64,000 nt of DNA from Hydrogenispora ethanolica (GTDB lineage Bacteria; Bacillota; UBA4882; UBA8346): assembly GCF_004340685.1 (NCBI RefSeq), contig NZ_SLUN01000003.1, positions 186,001 to 250,000 of the forward strand. The letters are read 5' to 3'. Positions 34,293-42,876 of the stretch are shown in pieces. The notes under the pieces were generated by a model. The model saw nothing but the letters and a program-made list of their open reading frames with translations. It was not told the DNA's origin and did not search any database. The position numbers were made by a program, and so were the translations under genes. How positions within the stretch are numbered: the stretch's first letter is position 1; the number at the start of each line of letters is the position of its first letter.

Positions 34293-34422
34293 AGAAGCCA
34301 GGTGATAAAGTCTCTTTCCAAATCGCTTTGACTTGCAGAAGGATTTCAACCGACTTTATCGTTTGCTTCAAACAATCGCTGTGACCCTTCCGGCTTTTTA
34401 AGCCGGGTTAATCACAGCTCTT
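34293..34422 (-). repeat. Double-hairpin element R9 (reverse, variant second hairpin)
   Basis: Third tandem copy: TAGAAGCCAGGTGATAAAGTC, CGACTTTATCG, then the variant second hairpin CCGGCTTTTTAAGCCGG flanked by CTGTGA and TCACAG. It matches the variant at 25423. It ends at the flgI ribosome site. Confidence 0.85.
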
Positions 34423-34441
34423 CGAGGAGGTTGGTGAGAGC

Positions 34442-35566
34442 ATGTTGAAGAAGCTGATCGGTCTGATCTTCACCGCAATGATTCTGGGAACGGGCCTCTT
34501 TCCGGCGCTGGCCGCCGCGGAGGAGAATCCGGTCATTATTACCCGGATCAAGGATATCGCCCGGCTGGAAGGCGTACGCAGCAATCAGCTGACCGGAATG
34601 GGACTGGTGGTCGGACTCAACGGCACGGGCGACTCCAGCAAATCCAATGCCCAGCTGGTGGCCAACACCGTTTTGAAATGGGGCATTCAACTATCGGTCA
34701 GCGATTTGAAGGTTAAAAACATCGCAGCCGTTTTCCTGACTGCGACGCTCCCTCCCTACACCCGTTCGGGGGATTCGCTCACGGTGCAAGTGGCTTCCTT
34801 CGGTGACGCTAAGAGCCTGCAAGGCGGAGTGCTGTTGCAATCGCCGCTCACCGGCGCCGACGGCAAAGTGTACGCGGTGGCCCAAGGGCCGGTCTATCTC
34901 GGCGGTTACCTGGCGGGGACTAAAGGCGCCAGCCAGCAGAAGAATGTCACGACGGTGGGCGTGATTCCGTCCGGCGCCATCGTGGAACGGATCGTTCCGA
35001 TGGCCTTCAGCGTCCAGGGCAAATTGCGCTGGGTGCTCAGCAATCCCGATTTTACCACTGCCACCCGCCTGGCCGGGACCATCAACGATATGCTGAATTC
35101 CACTACGGCCCGGGCCGTGGACATGGGAATGGTCGAAGTGGACATCCCCGAGGAGCGGACCCAGGATCCGGTCGCCTTTATCTCGGAGATCGAAAACCTG
35201 CCGGTGACCCCCGACGGCCTGGCGAAAGTGATCATCAATGAGCGGACCGGAACGGTGATCGTCGGCGACAAAGTGAAGATTGCCCCGGTGGCGGTCACTC
35301 ACCGCAATATCACCGTGAAGATCACCGCGACTCCCAAGGTATCGCAGCCGAATCCCCTGTCGGGCGGTCAGACCCAGGTGGTCCAGGAGAAGGCGGTGGA
35401 GGTCAACGAGGAGCAAGGCCGCCTGATTCTGATGCCGGCCGGGACCAACATCGGGACCATCGTCCGTTCGCTGAACGCGGTGGGAACCACTCCCCAGGAC
35501 ATTATCGCGGTGATTGTGGCGATCAAGGAAGCCGGCGCATTGTATGGAACGTTAGAATTTATGTAA
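34442..35566 (+). CDS. flgI: Flagellar P-ring protein FlgI
   Basis: A 374-residue FlgI with a signal peptide (MLKKLIGLIFTAMILGTGLF, cut near ALAAAE). 'RIKDIARLEGVRSNQLTGMGLVVGLNGTGDS', 'VKNIAAVFLTATLPPYTRSGDSLTVQVAS' and 'GTTPQDIIAVIVAIKEAGALYGTLEFM' are definitive. FlgI forms the ring around the rod in the periplasm of diderm bacteria. GAGGAGG precedes the ATG. Three R elements separate it from flgH, so either the operon is read through them or flgI has its own promoter. Confidence 0.96.
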   Translation: MLKKLIGLIFTAMILGTGLFPALAAAEENPVIITRIKDIARLEGVRSNQLTGMGLVVGLNGTGDSSKSNAQLVANTVLKWGIQLSVSDLKVKNIAAVFLTATLPPYTRSGDSLTVQVASFGDAKSLQGGVLLQSPLTGADGKVYAVAQGPVYLGGYLAGTKGASQQKNVTTVGVIPSGAIVERIVPMAFSVQGKLRWVLSNPDFTTATRLAGTINDMLNSTTARAVDMGMVEVDIPEERTQDPVAFISEIENLPVTPDGLAKVIINERTGTVIVGDKVKIAPVAVTHRNITVKITATPKVSQPNPLSGGQTQVVQEKAVEVNEEQGRLILMPAGTNIGTIVRSLNAVGTTPQDIIAVIVAIKEAGALYGTLEFM

Positions 35567-35581
35567 TCGAGGAAACATTTG

Positions 35582-35884
35582 ATGAGCTCAATTCAAAACC
35601 CCCTTTCCGTCTCCCTCAATACCCCCCAATGGCAACGGGGCCTGGACCCCGAGCAGCGCAAGCTGGCCAAAGCCTGTTCCGATTTTGAAACGGTCCTGGT
35701 CAAGCAGATGCTCGAAGCGATGCAGGGTTCCACGCCGCTATTTGGCAAAGGCTTCGGCGGCGAATATTTTCAAAGTTTATTCCAGGAGGAACTTTCGAAA
35801 GAAATTTCCGTTAATGGATTAGGAGTCGGCAAGATGATGTTCGAGCAACTCAACCAGGCTCAAAATTCAAAAAAAGCCAAATAA
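35582..35884 (+). CDS. flgJ: Rod-binding protein, FlgJ N-terminal domain
   Basis: A 100-residue protein with only the rod-capping domain of FlgJ: 'KLAKACSDFETVLVKQMLEAMQGSTPLFGKGFGGEYFQSLFQEELSKEI' and 'GLGVGKMMFEQL'. The muramidase domain found in enteric FlgJ is absent, as in many Bacillota. ATG 35582 lies 8 bases after CGAGGA. Last recognisable flagellar gene of the cluster; it starts 15 bases behind flgI. Confidence 0.9.
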   Translation: MSSIQNPLSVSLNTPQWQRGLDPEQRKLAKACSDFETVLVKQMLEAMQGSTPLFGKGFGGEYFQSLFQEELSKEISVNGLGVGKMMFEQLNQAQNSKKAK

Positions 35885-35982
35885 AGGCGAAACAGTCATT
35901 TTGCTGCCAGGAGAAGGGAATCAGGAAATCATGGCGAATACATAAGTGATTTCCTGATCTATTTTAAAGGGGGATAAAAGCA

Positions 35983-36771
35983 GTGACAAACAGAAACGGA
36001 AGTAAAGGGGTTGCCGTCACCCAAGATACCCACGCCAAAAACCCCGGATTCTTCGCCAAGATCTACCGTCTATTATTCCATGAAGATGTATACTACCGGA
36101 TCGGCGGTTATTTAATCTTCGGTTTGCTCTTATTCTTCATTGCCTGGGCCAGTTTCCAATTTCTCATTAAGAAGCCGAATCTTTTAGCCGATTCGTTCAT
36201 GGTCCAAAAGCTCGTCAGCTCCACCACGGCCAAGACCTTCGGAACCTGGGGCACCGAGCATTTTGGCAAGACGCTGACGCTCTTCAAATGGCAACTCGAT
36301 GTCGCCAAGGAGTTCGACATCTGGGGCAACGTCCTTGTGCTGACTTTCAAATACTTTGTCAATCATTTGATTTTTGTGATCCCGTTCATTTTCCTGCTCA
36401 ACTTCTTTAAAGTCGGCCGCTGGAATTTCGGCGCCATCTATTTTGCGTTTTATACGATCCTCTGGGGCGCAGTCATCGGCACCCAGTCCCTGAGCTTCCC
36501 CACTGGCACCAATGTGGCGCTGGGTTCGCTGATTCTTTTCGCCCGCTTCGGGCTCTGGACCTGGTTCTCCTACCTGTTGCTGGTGGTCGGCACCGCGCAA
36601 TTCGGTTGGCTGGTCGCGCCCAATCTGTCCGGATGGGCCTGGAAGCAGGAGCGGAAACTCTGGCCGGTCCATTTCACTCCGGAGCAACGGGAAGTCTTCA
36701 TTTACGGCCTGTTGTTCCTGTTGGCCTCCAGCTTCGCCGAGGCGCGCATCTTTGTCCACTATAACCTCTAA
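35983..36771 (+). CDS. Unknown multi-pass membrane protein
   Basis: A 262-residue protein with about five or six hydrophobic segments (around residues 42-62, 120-142, 147-165, 175-200 and 230-250) and an aromatic-rich sequence. I do not recognise a family with certainty; the arrangement faintly resembles SpoIIM-like proteins. GTG start after AAAGGGGGAT. It is separated from flgJ by about 100 bases and ends at a strong terminator, so it is probably its own unit or the tail of the flagellar operon. Confidence 0.7.
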   Translation: MTNRNGSKGVAVTQDTHAKNPGFFAKIYRLLFHEDVYYRIGGYLIFGLLLFFIAWASFQFLIKKPNLLADSFMVQKLVSSTTAKTFGTWGTEHFGKTLTLFKWQLDVAKEFDIWGNVLVLTFKYFVNHLIFVIPFIFLLNFFKVGRWNFGAIYFAFYTILWGAVIGTQSLSFPTGTNVALGSLILFARFGLWTWFSYLLLVVGTAQFGWLVAPNLSGWAWKQERKLWPVHFTPEQREVFIYGLLFLLASSFAEARIFVHYNL

Positions 36772-36793
36772 TCGTTTTCTCAATGGCATGAAC

Positions 36794-36823
36794 CAAAAAC
36801 CCGGGACGCCCCGGGTTTTTTTC
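36794..36823 (+). terminator. Intrinsic terminator
   Basis: AACCCGGG pairs with CCCGGGTT around a 3-4 base loop, followed by seven T residues. Confidence 0.9.
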
Positions 36824-36956
36824 GTTCTCAACCTCTTTTTGGGCGGGCCGGAGGATTGCAGCTATAAAACCCGGCCTTGAACCGGTATAATATAAATGGT
36901 AAATGGTCGTTTCCAAGCTTCATTCTCTTTTGAACCAGAACGGAGAGGTGATCCGT

Positions 36957-37616
36957 ATGTCCGAACATTATTATTCATCCCAACCCACTTCCGGCCATCA
37001 GATCCAGGAGTTCACGGCCACGCTCCGCGGCGTCAGCCTGCGGCTGCGGACCGATGCCGGCGTCTTCTCCAAGAACCGGCTCGATAGTGGGACCGCGTTG
37101 CTCATCGAGGCATTGCCCCTGAGCCCCGACTTGCGTTCCGTATTCGACCTGGGCTGCGGGTATGGTCCCATCGGCCTGACCGTGGCCAAGCTGCTGCCGC
37201 AGGCGGCGGTGGCGATGAGCGACATTAACCAGCGCGCCACCGAGCTGGCCGCCCATAATGCGGCTGCCAACGGCATCACCAATGTGACGATCCGGACCGG
37301 CGAAGGATTCACGCCCTTTGCGGGGCTCCGCTTTGACCTGATCGTGACCAACCCGCCGATCCGCGCCGGCAAACAGGTGATTTACCCCCTGGTCGAACAG
37401 GCGTTGCACGCCTTGAATCCCGGCGGCTCCTTCGTGGCGGTGATCCTGACCCGGCAGGGCGCCAAGAGCCTGGAACGGAAGATGGCCGACGTTTTCGGAA
37501 ACGTGCGCGAGCTCGAAAAGGGCGGCGGCTACCGGGTGGTGCAAAGCGTCAAAACCGGGGCGGAGCTTCCCGGGAGCCCGGCCGGCCCCGCCTCTCCTCC
37601 CAAACTGGAAGAATAG
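36957..37616 (+). CDS. ybxB: YbxB-like class I SAM methyltransferase
   Basis: A 219-residue small methyltransferase resembling Bacillus YbxB and the RsmC catalytic domain: 'MSEHYYSSQP', 'RTDAGVFSKNRLDSGTALLIE', 'FDLGCGYGPIGLTVAK' (SAM site) and the catalytic 'VTNPPIRAGK'. The N-P-P-I motif points to methylation of a base amino group in RNA, probably guanine N2 in 16S rRNA. ATG 36957 follows GGAGAGGTGATC; the longer reading from 36903 begins upstream of that site. TATAAT at 36886-36891 is a likely -10. A Pro/Gly-rich tail follows the domain. Confidence 0.88.
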   Translation: MSEHYYSSQPTSGHQIQEFTATLRGVSLRLRTDAGVFSKNRLDSGTALLIEALPLSPDLRSVFDLGCGYGPIGLTVAKLLPQAAVAMSDINQRATELAAHNAAANGITNVTIRTGEGFTPFAGLRFDLIVTNPPIRAGKQVIYPLVEQALHALNPGGSFVAVILTRQGAKSLERKMADVFGNVRELEKGGGYRVVQSVKTGAELPGSPAGPASPPKLEE

Positions 37617-37766
37617 CCGGGACCTTTATCGCTCAAACTACCCATGTCGCAACCCTTGGCGGGGATTGCGGCGCTTGCTTTGCCGCCCGGTCCGGAGCGG
37701 GCGGGAACCCTTTAGCGGCGGCCGGTGGCGGAGCAAAGTTTGGGTACTTCATGAGGAGTGAAATGA

Positions 37767-39266
37767 ATGAGCGATGGCCCTTTAAAGATTCTGTTACTCT
37801 CGGCCGAGGTGGTTCCGTTCGCCAAGACCGGGGGCTTGGCGGATGTCGCCGGGGCGCTTCCCAAGGCGCTGAAGGAACTCGGCCACGACGTGCGGGTGGC
37901 GATGCCGCGCTACGGCTTTATTGACAAAAACAAATTCAATCTGCAGGAACGGTTGATCGGACTGACGGTGCCCATGAACGGCGGTTCCGATACCGCCTCC
38001 GTTTACGAAGGCAAGATCGGCGCCGACGTTCCGGTCTATATGATCGATAATCCCAAGTATTTCGACCGCGAGGGCATTTATATGTATCCGGACGATGCCG
38101 ACCGCTTCGTCTTCTTCTCGCGGGGGGCCATGGAGATGCTGAAACGGCTCGACTGGGCCCCCGACATCCTGCATTGCAATGACTGGCATACCGCCATCGT
38201 TCCCAACTGGCTCAAATCGATCTATAAGGATGACCCCTTCTTCGCCAGGACCGCCTCGATTTACACCATTCACAACCTGGCGTACCAGGGCGTCTTCGGC
38301 TACCGGGTGCTGGAGATCGCCGGCGTTGACAAGTATCAGTTCATGGTGCCGCCCGGGGTGTCGCCGGAGAACCAGATCAACATGATGGGCCGGGGCATCT
38401 TCTTCGCCGATCTGGTCAATACCGTCAGCGATACCTATGCCCAGGAGATCCTGACCTCCGAATACGGCGAGGGCTACGACTGGCTGCTGCGGGAGCGGCG
38501 CGACCGCTTATACGGGATCGTCAACGGCATCGACTACGAGTCCAACAACCCGGCGGCCGATCCCCATATCTTCCACCATTATGACCTGCAGCACGCCGAG
38601 GATAAGCTCCACAACAAGCTGGCGCTGCAGAAAGAGTCCGGCCTGGCGCAGGAGCCGCATACGCCGCTCATCGGGATGATCTCGCGGTTGTCGGATCAAA
38701 AGGGCTTCGACCTCATCGGGCACGTCATCGAAGCGATGATGGCCAACCTGAATTTCCAGTTCATCTTGCTCGGCACCGGCGCCGAACATTACCATAACCT
38801 GTTCCATTCGATCCAGGAACGTTTCCCGAGCCGCTCCGCGGTCTATCTGACTTTCAACTCGGCGTTGGCCCAGAAGATTTACGCCGCCTCCGACCTGTTC
38901 CTGATGCCGTCCAGGTTTGAGCCTTGCGGGCTGGGGCAACTCATCGCCCTGCGTTACGGGAGCATCCCGATCGTCCGGGAGACCGGCGGTTTGAAAGATA
39001 CGGTCCAGAATTACGATCCGCAGACCAGCAACGGCAACGGCTTTACCTTCCGTCAGTATGACGCCCTGGCGATGTATACCGCCATCGTCCGCGCCATCGA
39101 AACCTACCATTACCCCGAGGTCTGGAAGACCCTGATCCAGCGGGCGATGAGCGCCGACTTTTCCTGGCGGGTCTCGGCCGCCAAATATATCGATCTCTAT
39201 CACCGCGCGTTGGCGCTCCGGGCCGACCATCCGGTCCCCGACCAGTACGCCAACGTGCCCGGATAA
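37767..39266 (+). CDS. glgA: Glycogen (starch) synthase, ADP-glucose type
   Basis: A 499-residue GT5 glycosyltransferase that extends alpha-1,4-glucan from ADP-glucose. 'SAEVVPFAKTGGLADVAGALPKAL' holds the ADP-binding K-T-G-G-L motif; 'HCNDWHTAIVPNWL', 'YTIHNLAYQGVFG', 'GIVNGIDYESNNP' and 'LMPSRFEPCGLGQLIALRYGSIPIVRETGGLKDTV' complete the signature. GAGGAGTG lies about 9 bases before the ATG. It is co-directional with, and 15 bases ahead of, a GalT/HIT-like gene; no glgC or glgP is present, so storage genes are dispersed. Confidence 0.95.
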   Translation: MSDGPLKILLLSAEVVPFAKTGGLADVAGALPKALKELGHDVRVAMPRYGFIDKNKFNLQERLIGLTVPMNGGSDTASVYEGKIGADVPVYMIDNPKYFDREGIYMYPDDADRFVFFSRGAMEMLKRLDWAPDILHCNDWHTAIVPNWLKSIYKDDPFFARTASIYTIHNLAYQGVFGYRVLEIAGVDKYQFMVPPGVSPENQINMMGRGIFFADLVNTVSDTYAQEILTSEYGEGYDWLLRERRDRLYGIVNGIDYESNNPAADPHIFHHYDLQHAEDKLHNKLALQKESGLAQEPHTPLIGMISRLSDQKGFDLIGHVIEAMMANLNFQFILLGTGAEHYHNLFHSIQERFPSRSAVYLTFNSALAQKIYAASDLFLMPSRFEPCGLGQLIALRYGSIPIVRETGGLKDTVQNYDPQTSNGNGFTFRQYDALAMYTAIVRAIETYHYPEVWKTLIQRAMSADFSWRVSAAKYIDLYHRALALRADHPVPDQYANVPG

Positions 39267-39281
39267 AGGAGGATTTTGCGG

Positions 39282-40367
39282 ATGCCGCTAACTGCAACCC
39301 GTTCCATCGCGGAGCTGGAAGAGCTGAAAAACGCGCTGCCCGCCGCGGAAAAAAGCCTGTTCGACCGGTACTTCCGGGTGGACACCACCGTCGGCAAGCT
39401 GGTCCCGCCGGAGAGCATGAAAGGCTGGATCGAGAAAAACTTCGGCTCCCTCGAGCGGGTGGAGAACCAGAAGATCGTCAAGGTGACCAACCTCCTGACC
39501 CTGGAAGGGGCGCTCTTCAACGAGATCCGGGCCAGCCGCCCCATGGAATGCAAGGTCGATGAATCGGTCCGCCAGCTGATCGAGAATGGGACCGGCGATC
39601 CGTTCTGCAAGGTCAGGGAGGGGACGCCCGCCGATTCCTTCGGCCGGGTCGAGGGGAGCTACTCCACCACCGCCAGCAATATCGCCAAATACGACGGTTA
39701 TCACGGCCTGGTGGTCTTCAAGGAACATAACCCGCTGATGCTCCACAAGCAGGCGATCAGCGACTATTTCGAGACCGCCATGGAATGGGCGCAGCGCGCC
39801 CGGGCCGAGGACCCCGAGGCCAAATATTACTTCTTCATGTGGAACTGCCTCTGGAAGAGCGGCGCCTCGATCGTGCACGGCCACGCCCAGATGACGCTGA
39901 CCCGCGGGATGCATTATCCCAAGGCCGAGGCGCTGCGGCGGGTATGGGCCGCCTATAAACAGCAATATAACGGCACCTGTTATTTCTGCGACCTCTTCAA
40001 GATCCACCAAAGCCTGGGGCTGGCCTGGAAGTGGGAGGATGTCAAGGGCATGGCCTATCTGACCCCGCTCAAGGAGAAAGAGATCATCCTGCTGGCCCCG
40101 AAACCCGGCGTTCCGCTCTACCATGCGGTCCACGCGGTGCTCGAAAGCCTGATGAAGCTGTGCGTGACCAGTTTCAACCTCGCGCTCTACTTGCCGCCCC
40201 TGGCGCCGGTCGCCGAGGACTGGGACGGCTTTCCGGCGGTGGTCCGGATCGTGGACCGCGGCGACCCCAACAACAAGACCGCGGACTTCGGCGCGATGGA
40301 GCTCTATGCCGCCAGTGTCATCTCCAGCGACCCCTTCCAGGTGGCGGAGCATATTACAGGGCATTGA
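39282..40367 (+). CDS. GalT/HIT-like nucleotidyltransferase (DUF4922/DUF4931-like)
   Basis: A 361-residue protein of the HIT superfamily. 'SIVHGHAQMTL' is the H-x-H-x-Q-type nucleotidyl-transfer motif, and 'YNGTCYFCDLFKIHQSLG' carries a C-x-x-C. The overall layout resembles galactose-1-phosphate uridylyltransferase-related proteins of unknown specificity. ATG 39282 lies 9 bases after AAGGAGG and 15 bases behind glgA, which points to a role in sugar-nucleotide or glucan metabolism. The exact reaction is not known to me. Confidence 0.75.
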   Translation: MPLTATRSIAELEELKNALPAAEKSLFDRYFRVDTTVGKLVPPESMKGWIEKNFGSLERVENQKIVKVTNLLTLEGALFNEIRASRPMECKVDESVRQLIENGTGDPFCKVREGTPADSFGRVEGSYSTTASNIAKYDGYHGLVVFKEHNPLMLHKQAISDYFETAMEWAQRARAEDPEAKYYFFMWNCLWKSGASIVHGHAQMTLTRGMHYPKAEALRRVWAAYKQQYNGTCYFCDLFKIHQSLGLAWKWEDVKGMAYLTPLKEKEIILLAPKPGVPLYHAVHAVLESLMKLCVTSFNLALYLPPLAPVAEDWDGFPAVVRIVDRGDPNNKTADFGAMELYAASVISSDPFQVAEHITGH

Positions 40368-40402
40368 ACCGTTCCTTCGCTTCACGATCCGCTGATTCAT
40401 CC

Positions 40403-40426
40403 GAGACGGCCGCCCGGCCGTCTTTT
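40403..40426 (+). terminator. Terminator after the glgA operon
   Basis: GACGGCC pairs with GGCCGTC around a 3-4 base loop, followed by TTTT. The rest of the gap (40427-40711) holds no gene; AT-rich bases near 40620-40680 are the likely promoter zone of the sensor kinase. Confidence 0.8.
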
Positions 40427-40711
40427 GCGTTGCCACCCGGGAAACTTGCTTCTCCAAAACGAACCGCGGCAACCGCCGCCGTTACCACTTTATCCACAAA
40501 AGGATCTACAGCAGTCATCGCCGCAGGATCTTCAGTTATCCAATCAGCGCGGCATGGGCCGCCCATGGCTCCGGCGTCAGGACAGGGCGGCCGGCGGCCG
40601 TTGCCAGAAATTTTTCAATTTACTAATGCGTAGTTTTTGGTAATATAGAAATATAACCGGTTCGTTACATTTTGTTTACAAGCGCCGGATGGCGAGAGGG
40701 TGGTGACCCGG

Positions 40712-41929
40712 ATGCCGGAACGTTGGTGGCGGATGGTGGTTCCCGGATTGGCGGTTGCCGGGCATCTGTTCGCCTGGATTCAGTTTCAATACCGGATCGA
40801 CGCGCTGCCGTTGCCCGAAGCCTGGCGCAGCCAGTTTGTCTTCCTATTGCTCTTCTCGCTGGCGTTCGCCCTGGCGTTGTCCTTCTGCCGGCGGCTGCTC
40901 TTCACTTGGCTGCTCCTCTCCGGCCAGGCGCTGTTATTGACTGTCATCGGGCTGCCGTTCGGCGATTACTTGGGCGTCGAAGTGACGTTGCTGGCGGCAT
41001 TCATCATCGAGGCCATCTTTTATACGCCGTGGTGGCAGGGGGCGGCGGCCGCCGCCGGTCTGACCGGCATCGCCGTCGGCCTGCAGCAATTGCCGATCAC
41101 CGCCTGGGGCGCGCGGCTGTCGGTGGCGTCGGCTCACGATCAGTTGGCCTTCGCGGTCTATGCCGGCTTGCTCATCGCGCTGGCGCTGCTGTTGCGGCTG
41201 GAGAAAGACGCGCAGAGCGGGACGGCGACCCAGAACCGCAGCCTGCATGATGCGACGCTGCAACTCTCCCAGATCAATATGCAACTTCAGGAATACGCGG
41301 CCATGGCCGAGCAGGAATCGGTACTGACCGAGCGGAAGCGCCTGGCGCGGGAGATCCACGATACGCTGGCCTACACCCTGACCAACCTGGTGATGATGAT
41401 GGAGGCGGCGATGGATATGGCGGGCGACCCGGGGGCGGCGCTCCGCGACCACCTGCAGCTCTCCCGGGATCAGGCCAAGGCCGGGCTGGCCGAGGTCCGG
41501 ACCACCCTGCAGGAGTTGCGGGCGGTCAAGCCTTCGGAAACCGCAGGACTGCCCGCTATCAAGCAACTGGTGGATACCTTCGTCAAGGCCACCCAGATGG
41601 AGGTCTCGCTGAATTTCGGCAACGCGCCGCTGCGTTTCGGGGCGGAAGCCGACTGGACGGCCTACCGCGTGGTCCAGGAGGGACTGACCAACGCTCTGCG
41701 CCACGGCCGGGCCTCCCGGGTCTGGATCTCCTTCGCCTGGGTCGGTGCGGGGATCAGCATCCTGATCCGCGACAACGGCCAGGGCGCGGCGGGCCTCAAA
41801 GAAGGGTACGGCCTGATGGGCATGAGGGAGCGGCTGGAACGCCTGGGCGGCCGGATGCTGGTGGAGAGCAAGCCCGGCGACGGCTTCCTGTTGTCGGTAT
41901 GGTTTCCGGTGAAAGAGGGAGTGGAATGA
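40712..41929 (+). CDS. NarL-type sensor histidine kinase
   Basis: A 405-residue membrane kinase. Residues about 8-165 form five or six hydrophobic helices. The dimerisation domain has the phosphoacceptor His216 in 'RKRLAREIHDTLAYTLTNLV' (HisKA_3), and the HATPase domain shows 'YRVVQEGLTNALRHGRAS' and 'DNGQGAAGLKEGYGLMGMRERL'. It phosphorylates the regulator encoded behind it. ATG 40712 is preferred over GTG 40700/40703, which lie within the GAGAGGGTGG ribosome site. The kinase and regulator sit directly ahead of a sugar importer, a likely target. Confidence 0.92.
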   Translation: MPERWWRMVVPGLAVAGHLFAWIQFQYRIDALPLPEAWRSQFVFLLLFSLAFALALSFCRRLLFTWLLLSGQALLLTVIGLPFGDYLGVEVTLLAAFIIEAIFYTPWWQGAAAAAGLTGIAVGLQQLPITAWGARLSVASAHDQLAFAVYAGLLIALALLLRLEKDAQSGTATQNRSLHDATLQLSQINMQLQEYAAMAEQESVLTERKRLAREIHDTLAYTLTNLVMMMEAAMDMAGDPGAALRDHLQLSRDQAKAGLAEVRTTLQELRAVKPSETAGLPAIKQLVDTFVKATQMEVSLNFGNAPLRFGAEADWTAYRVVQEGLTNALRHGRASRVWISFAWVGAGISILIRDNGQGAAGLKEGYGLMGMRERLERLGGRMLVESKPGDGFLLSVWFPVKEGVE

Positions 41930-42600
41930 AGAGAATCCGCGTTTTGCTGGTGGACGACCAGAAGCTCTTCGCCGAGAGTCTCCGGACCGTGCTGGAGACC
42001 CGGGCGCGGGCCCTGGAAGTGGTGGGCGTCGCGGCCAACGGCCGGGAGGCCGTGGAGCGGGTGGCGGAGACCCGGCCCGACATCGTCCTGATGGATGTGC
42101 GCATGCCCGAGCTGAACGGCGTCGAAAGCACCCGGGCCATCAAGGAGCGCTTCCCCGCCACCAAGGTGCTGATGCTGACGACCTTCGACGATGACGAATA
42201 CGTGGTGGAAGCCCTGCATCTGGGCGCAGCCGGCTACCTGCTGAAGGATGTGCCGCCGGCCGAGCTGATCGCGGCCATCGAGGCGGTCTCCGAGGGCGGG
42301 GTGCTGATCGCGCCCCAGGTCGCCAGCAAGCTTGTGGAGAAGCTGCGCCAGCCGCCGGAGTCGAAACCCCCGGTCCTTTCCGAGGAGAAGCCGGCCCCCC
42401 ATTGGCTGCAGCAGTTGAGCAACAGGGAGAAGGAGATCCTGCAGCTAATCGCCGCCGGCCTCGACAACAAGGAGATCGCCAAGCGTTTGTACATCGGCGA
42501 GCAGACGGTGAAAAACTATGTCAGCATCATCTACTGCAAGCTGGATACCCACGACCGGGTCCAGGCGGCGCGGCTGGCGCTGGAGGCGGGATTGGGCTGA
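41926..42600 (+). CDS. NarL/FixJ-family response regulator
   Basis: A 224-residue regulator. The receiver domain has acidic residues in 'LLVDDQKLF', the phosphoacceptor Asp57 in 'IVLMDVRMPELNG' and Lys107 in 'GYLLKDV'. A linker rich in Pro/Lys/Glu (about 140-155) leads to a LuxR-type HTH: 'LSNREKEILQLIAAGLDNKEIAKRLYIGEQTVKNYVS'. It starts in an ATGA overlap with the kinase. A terminator follows at 42622. Confidence 0.95.
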   Translation: MKRIRVLLVDDQKLFAESLRTVLETRARALEVVGVAANGREAVERVAETRPDIVLMDVRMPELNGVESTRAIKERFPATKVLMLTTFDDDEYVVEALHLGAAGYLLKDVPPAELIAAIEAVSEGGVLIAPQVASKLVEKLRQPPESKPPVLSEEKPAPHWLQQLSNREKEILQLIAAGLDNKEIAKRLYIGEQTVKNYVSIIYCKLDTHDRVQAARLALEAGLG

Positions 42601-42620
42601 CCATTCCCGGATATTGTGGA

Positions 42621-42646
42621 GAACACCCTTAGCGGGTGTTTTTTGA
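42621..42646 (+). terminator. Terminator after the two-component genes
   Basis: AACACCC pairs with GGGTGTT around a short loop, followed by TTTT. This separates the regulator from the transporter operon. Confidence 0.85.
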
Positions 42647-42876
42647 TCGCCTTTTAAGTGCGGTAATAGTACCATGGTACTGAGTCCCGCGCCGCGGCAG
42701 GCGGTGATCCAGTACTGCGGTGAGGTGACAGCGAGACGTCATGAATGATATATTACAAATAGGTAAACGCCACTGGTTCCCGGCTTTTCCGGCCATTGAA
42801 TCGGCAGCCGGATCGGCGCCGGAAACGGGGCGGGCGTCCCAAGTCGTTGCATAGAGAAAAAAGGGGAGGAATGTTG

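Noticed and set aside
1221-34422. R elements as REPs of the RAYT at 60679
   Set aside because: REPs mobilised by RAYTs normally carry a GTAG/GGAG-like tetranucleotide at the foot of the stem. R elements lack it, while the palindromes inside the RAYT gene have it, so those are the likelier substrate.
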